A stretch of 11,420 nucleotides of DNA from Euperipatoides rowelli. Lineage: Eukaryota; Onychophora; Udeonychophora; Euonychophora; Peripatopsidae. The translations under genes were made by a program, and so were the position numbers. The DNA lies in assembly GCA_003024985.2 (NCBI GenBank), contig PXIH01S0004106.1, one strand, 5' to 3'. Every line of letters begins with the position of its first letter. Within the stretch, counting starts at the first letter, position 1. The notes below the pieces were generated by a model. The model did no database searches and was not told where the DNA came from. It was given only the letters and a program-made list of their open reading frames with translations. Shown here piece by piece: positions 9,345 to 11,420 of the stretch.

Positions 9345-10383
9345 ACTTACTAAAACATACTAAAGCGACTTTTAAAAAAGGGAAAAGTTTCCCCAAATAT
9401 TGTTTTTAAATAATTTGTAGGTATAATATTTCAGATTTATAATCAATAACATTTTAATTTTATTTAAAAACTACTAAAAAATTAATTATTATAATAAATA
9501 CATTTATTGTATATTATTTCTTTGCAATCTTAATTCTTGGCTCAGTAAGAGCAGGTTAAAAAGCAGTTCAGTAAAACAAAATGACAATGACAGGTTAAAC
9601 AAATAGTTCTATTATGGTGGCTAGAAAAGATAGTATGCGAACGCTAATAGAAAATGCCGTGAAAAAAATACACTATTTGAGGAAAAGAGGGCACCACTGA
9701 GAATAATGTGGCAGTATTTCTGTCAAATTCCATATAATTTGTGTACAATTCCTATTCACAAGTCAATGTATTTTCTTTAAAAAAAAATAATTTAAAAATA
9801 TTTTATCTATATATCTGTATGTATATAGTATATCTATATACATATACTGTATATATATTTTTTTCATTTGATATATTTCTGGATAATACAGACAAGGCCT
9901 ATAGTTTAATAAGCTCACTTCTCAAAAAAAAAAAAGAAGAGAAAAGTCTTTAATATAATTTCACAAGACAATTCTAAAATTACCCTTTTTTTGTAATGTC
10001 TGTATCTATTGATTTTCATCTCGTCTTTTAAATACATTTATTGTATTGATTATTTTGTGTTAATAAAGCTCAAATTTAAAATAATAAAAAAATCAAGCGA
10101 TCATTTTTAAAACATAAACCTAGCTTATTTGTACTAAATGAATTTTTGAAAATAAATGATGAAATACGAGACCAAATAATATATTAAAATAAAGTGACAT
10201 CTTACACTTATTTTTTTTAAATTATTTTTATTATGCATTGTTGTTGTAAAATATTTCAACATTAATTTTCTAATTTCTTTATGAGGTAATTTATTTTATA
10301 AAGTCTTGTTTTAAATAATTTGCTTTAATTATAATAAAAATGAAGAAAGACTAGGCAAGGGTGTAATTAAATATTGAATAGAT
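9345..10383. other. AT-rich non-coding segment
   Basis: I see no gene. A 70-codon plus-strand open frame at 9741-9953 is tyrosine/lysine-rich low complexity caused by TATA repeats and poly-A. It contains an 11-bp perfect inverted repeat, tatgtatatag (9818-9828) with ctatatacata (9834-9844), and an AATAAA at 10062-10067 with no supporting gene. Confidence 0.45.
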
Positions 10384-10461
10384 GGACCTCGGAGTCGGAC
10401 GCTAATTTAATTTTTATTTAACAATTAGCCAAACCTTCACCGAAAGGTGTTTTTCTGGTCC
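10384..10461 (+). other. Potential three-way-junction fold
   Basis: Three nested complementary pairs fit together: ggacc (10384-10388) with ggtcc (10457-10461) on the outside, gctaatt (10401-10407) with aattagc (10423-10429), and cacc/ggtg (10438-10441 and 10446-10449) closing a GAAA loop of GNRA type. Local GC is above background. It matches no RNA family I know; it is not a tRNA and not the histone mRNA stem-loop. Chance is a serious alternative. Confidence 0.25.
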
Positions 10462-11300
10462 TTTGTGTTACAATAAATTACAAATGCCAATAAATAAAGA
10501 TGTAGACATAGAAATATAAATAATAGTAAGTGTAAATGACTAAATAAAATACAATCCTTGAATAATCGGCGGGTAGAGATGATTATCAGTTTCTAATCAA
10601 TAAAAAATGTCCACTTTTCAGGGTTTTTTTTTTAAAAAAAAATTAAAAGTAATCCTCTCATTTTTATTGAGTTGGATATAATTATTCCTTTTGCTTTTTA
10701 TATATTGTATGAAACAATTACTGTTGTTTTGTATAATTGTTTAAATTTTATTGAAACTAGAAAAAAAAAATTTAAACAAACTATATAAAGGGGATAAAAA
10801 AAAATCACAACGGTACAAATGCTTCATTTTTACACTTGTCTTGGAACACTGGGACAAATAGTCTGAAAGTGGTATGTATCTGCCAATCCAGGATAGGGTA
10901 GCCTTATTAAAGTTAATTACGGTATTAAGATCAGTAATGTGTGTTATCTTACTGCGATTTACAACTTTTATTTTTTTCAACCTTTTTAACGGCTATGCCG
11001 TATATATACGAAAATTAAAAAAAAGCTCTCAATGGCTAGTAATCAGTAATAATACACATTTTTCTTCATCCTCAATTCTTTCATAAAAAAAAAAAGATTG
11101 GCTTCCTATCTTAATTTTCCAAATATTTTATCTAAAGTCTATTAAAAGGCTCTAAATAAAAATAAATTTATTTATTTTGTAAAATAAAATAATAATAGCA
11201 TTGTAAAGGAAGTTTTTCTCCCTTTTCCTAGTTGCGTTGAAGATTTTTAAAATTTATTGCCAGGAGTTTTTTTTTTTTCAATCAAAGTTTGAAATATCAG
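10462..11300. other. AT-rich non-coding segment
   Basis: I see no gene. Open frames of 79 codons (minus, 10741-10980) and 70 codons (plus, 10874-11086) overlap in opposite directions and show no family features. A good-looking pyrimidine tract and acceptor (ttttctcccttttcctag, ending at 11231) is present, but every frame beyond it closes within about 55 bases. A long T-run follows at about 11266-11278. Confidence 0.4.
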
Positions 11301-11420
11301 CAGCTACAAGATGACGAAAGCAATGATTTGTTTTGTTTAGAAAAAAAAAAGCTATCTGCCCTGGACAGAATTTTGTTATTCAGAATAAGAAAGTTGTTGA
11401 AACCGATGATAACACTGATT
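11301..11420 (+). CDS. Candidate partial coding exon cut by window end
   Basis: I do not recognise the protein. A T-rich tract (about 11266-11278) and an AG at 11299-11300 precede a frame that stays open for all 40 codons to the window edge, starting QLQDDESNDLF. A second acceptor-like tttgttttgtttag ends at 11340. From 11351 a different frame reads AICPGQNF and then VIQNKKVVETDDNTD, with a balanced, protein-like composition. The A10 run at 11341-11350 separates the two frames: one extra A would join them. GC is about 36% from 11351, above the flanks. It may be a real exon with a homopolymer error, an exon starting at 11341, a pseudogene, or chance; the minus strand is also open here. Exon bounds are uncertain. 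Confidence 0.3.

Noticed and set aside
9116-9735. Complete hAT element with tccatat as flanking target duplication
   Set aside because: The tccatat match at 9112 and 9729 is short, and no right terminal repeat resembling the left end sits next to the second copy.
9741-9953. 70-codon plus-strand frame
   Set aside because: Its sequence is created by TATA repeats and poly-A runs; low complexity.
10062-10067. AATAAA as a polyadenylation signal
   Set aside because: AATAAA strings are common at this base composition, and no upstream gene supports this one.
10438-10449. CACC-GAAA-GGTG as the histone mRNA stem-loop or a terminator
   Set aside because: The stem is only four pairs and does not match the histone stem-loop sequence, and no histone gene is adjacent.
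10741-11086. Minus 79-codon and plus 70-codon frames overlapping each other
   Set aside because: Opposite-strand overlap, no family signature, AT-driven composition.
11211-11231. Strong pyrimidine tract plus CCTAG acceptor
   Set aside because: All frames after it stop within about 55 bases and no donor follows convincingly, so no exon is called.

Overview
This window looks like non-coding nuclear DNA from an animal. I cannot name the species. The evidence is very low GC (many lines are 13-30%), many A/T homopolymers, TG/TA microsatellites, short degenerate DNA-transposon remnants, and no credible open reading frame longer than about 110 codons. There are no bacterial-style operons, tRNA or rRNA genes, and no CRISPR array. 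A near-consensus CTCF core and hAT/Tigger-like fragments favour a bilaterian animal, possibly a vertebrate or other deuterostome. That is inference.

Layout. Positions 1-1285 are clearly richer in GC and CpG than what follows and hold several short perfect inverted repeats. A 178-bp palindromic MITE of Tigger/pogo type, with TA at both ends, lies at 1287-1464. From about 1465 to 7260 the DNA is AT-rich and largely featureless, apart from a small hairpin with a degenerate tandem repeat (2140-2212), a 21-bp tandem repeat (4675-4711) and homopolymers. A GC-rich island (46% over 100 bp) sits at 7281-7380.

The most structured part is 7890-9344. It holds a perfect 95-bp direct duplication that brackets an ambiguous base (N) and a roughly 100-bp GC-rich insert carrying a CTCF-like core; a TG microsatellite; a degenerate 60-bp tandem repeat; two hAT-like fragments; and a long near-palindrome whose arms are separated by one base. 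A small region at 10384-10461 can fold as a three-way junction.

The last 120 bases rise in GC and have a pyrimidine tract plus AG acceptors. They read as protein-like in two frames separated by an A10 run, so they may be the start of a coding exon cut by the window edge. If so, much of the window would be intron. No interacting gene set can be described. I found no convincing new biological system; the best leads are the duplication/insert, the long hairpin and the terminal exon candidate.
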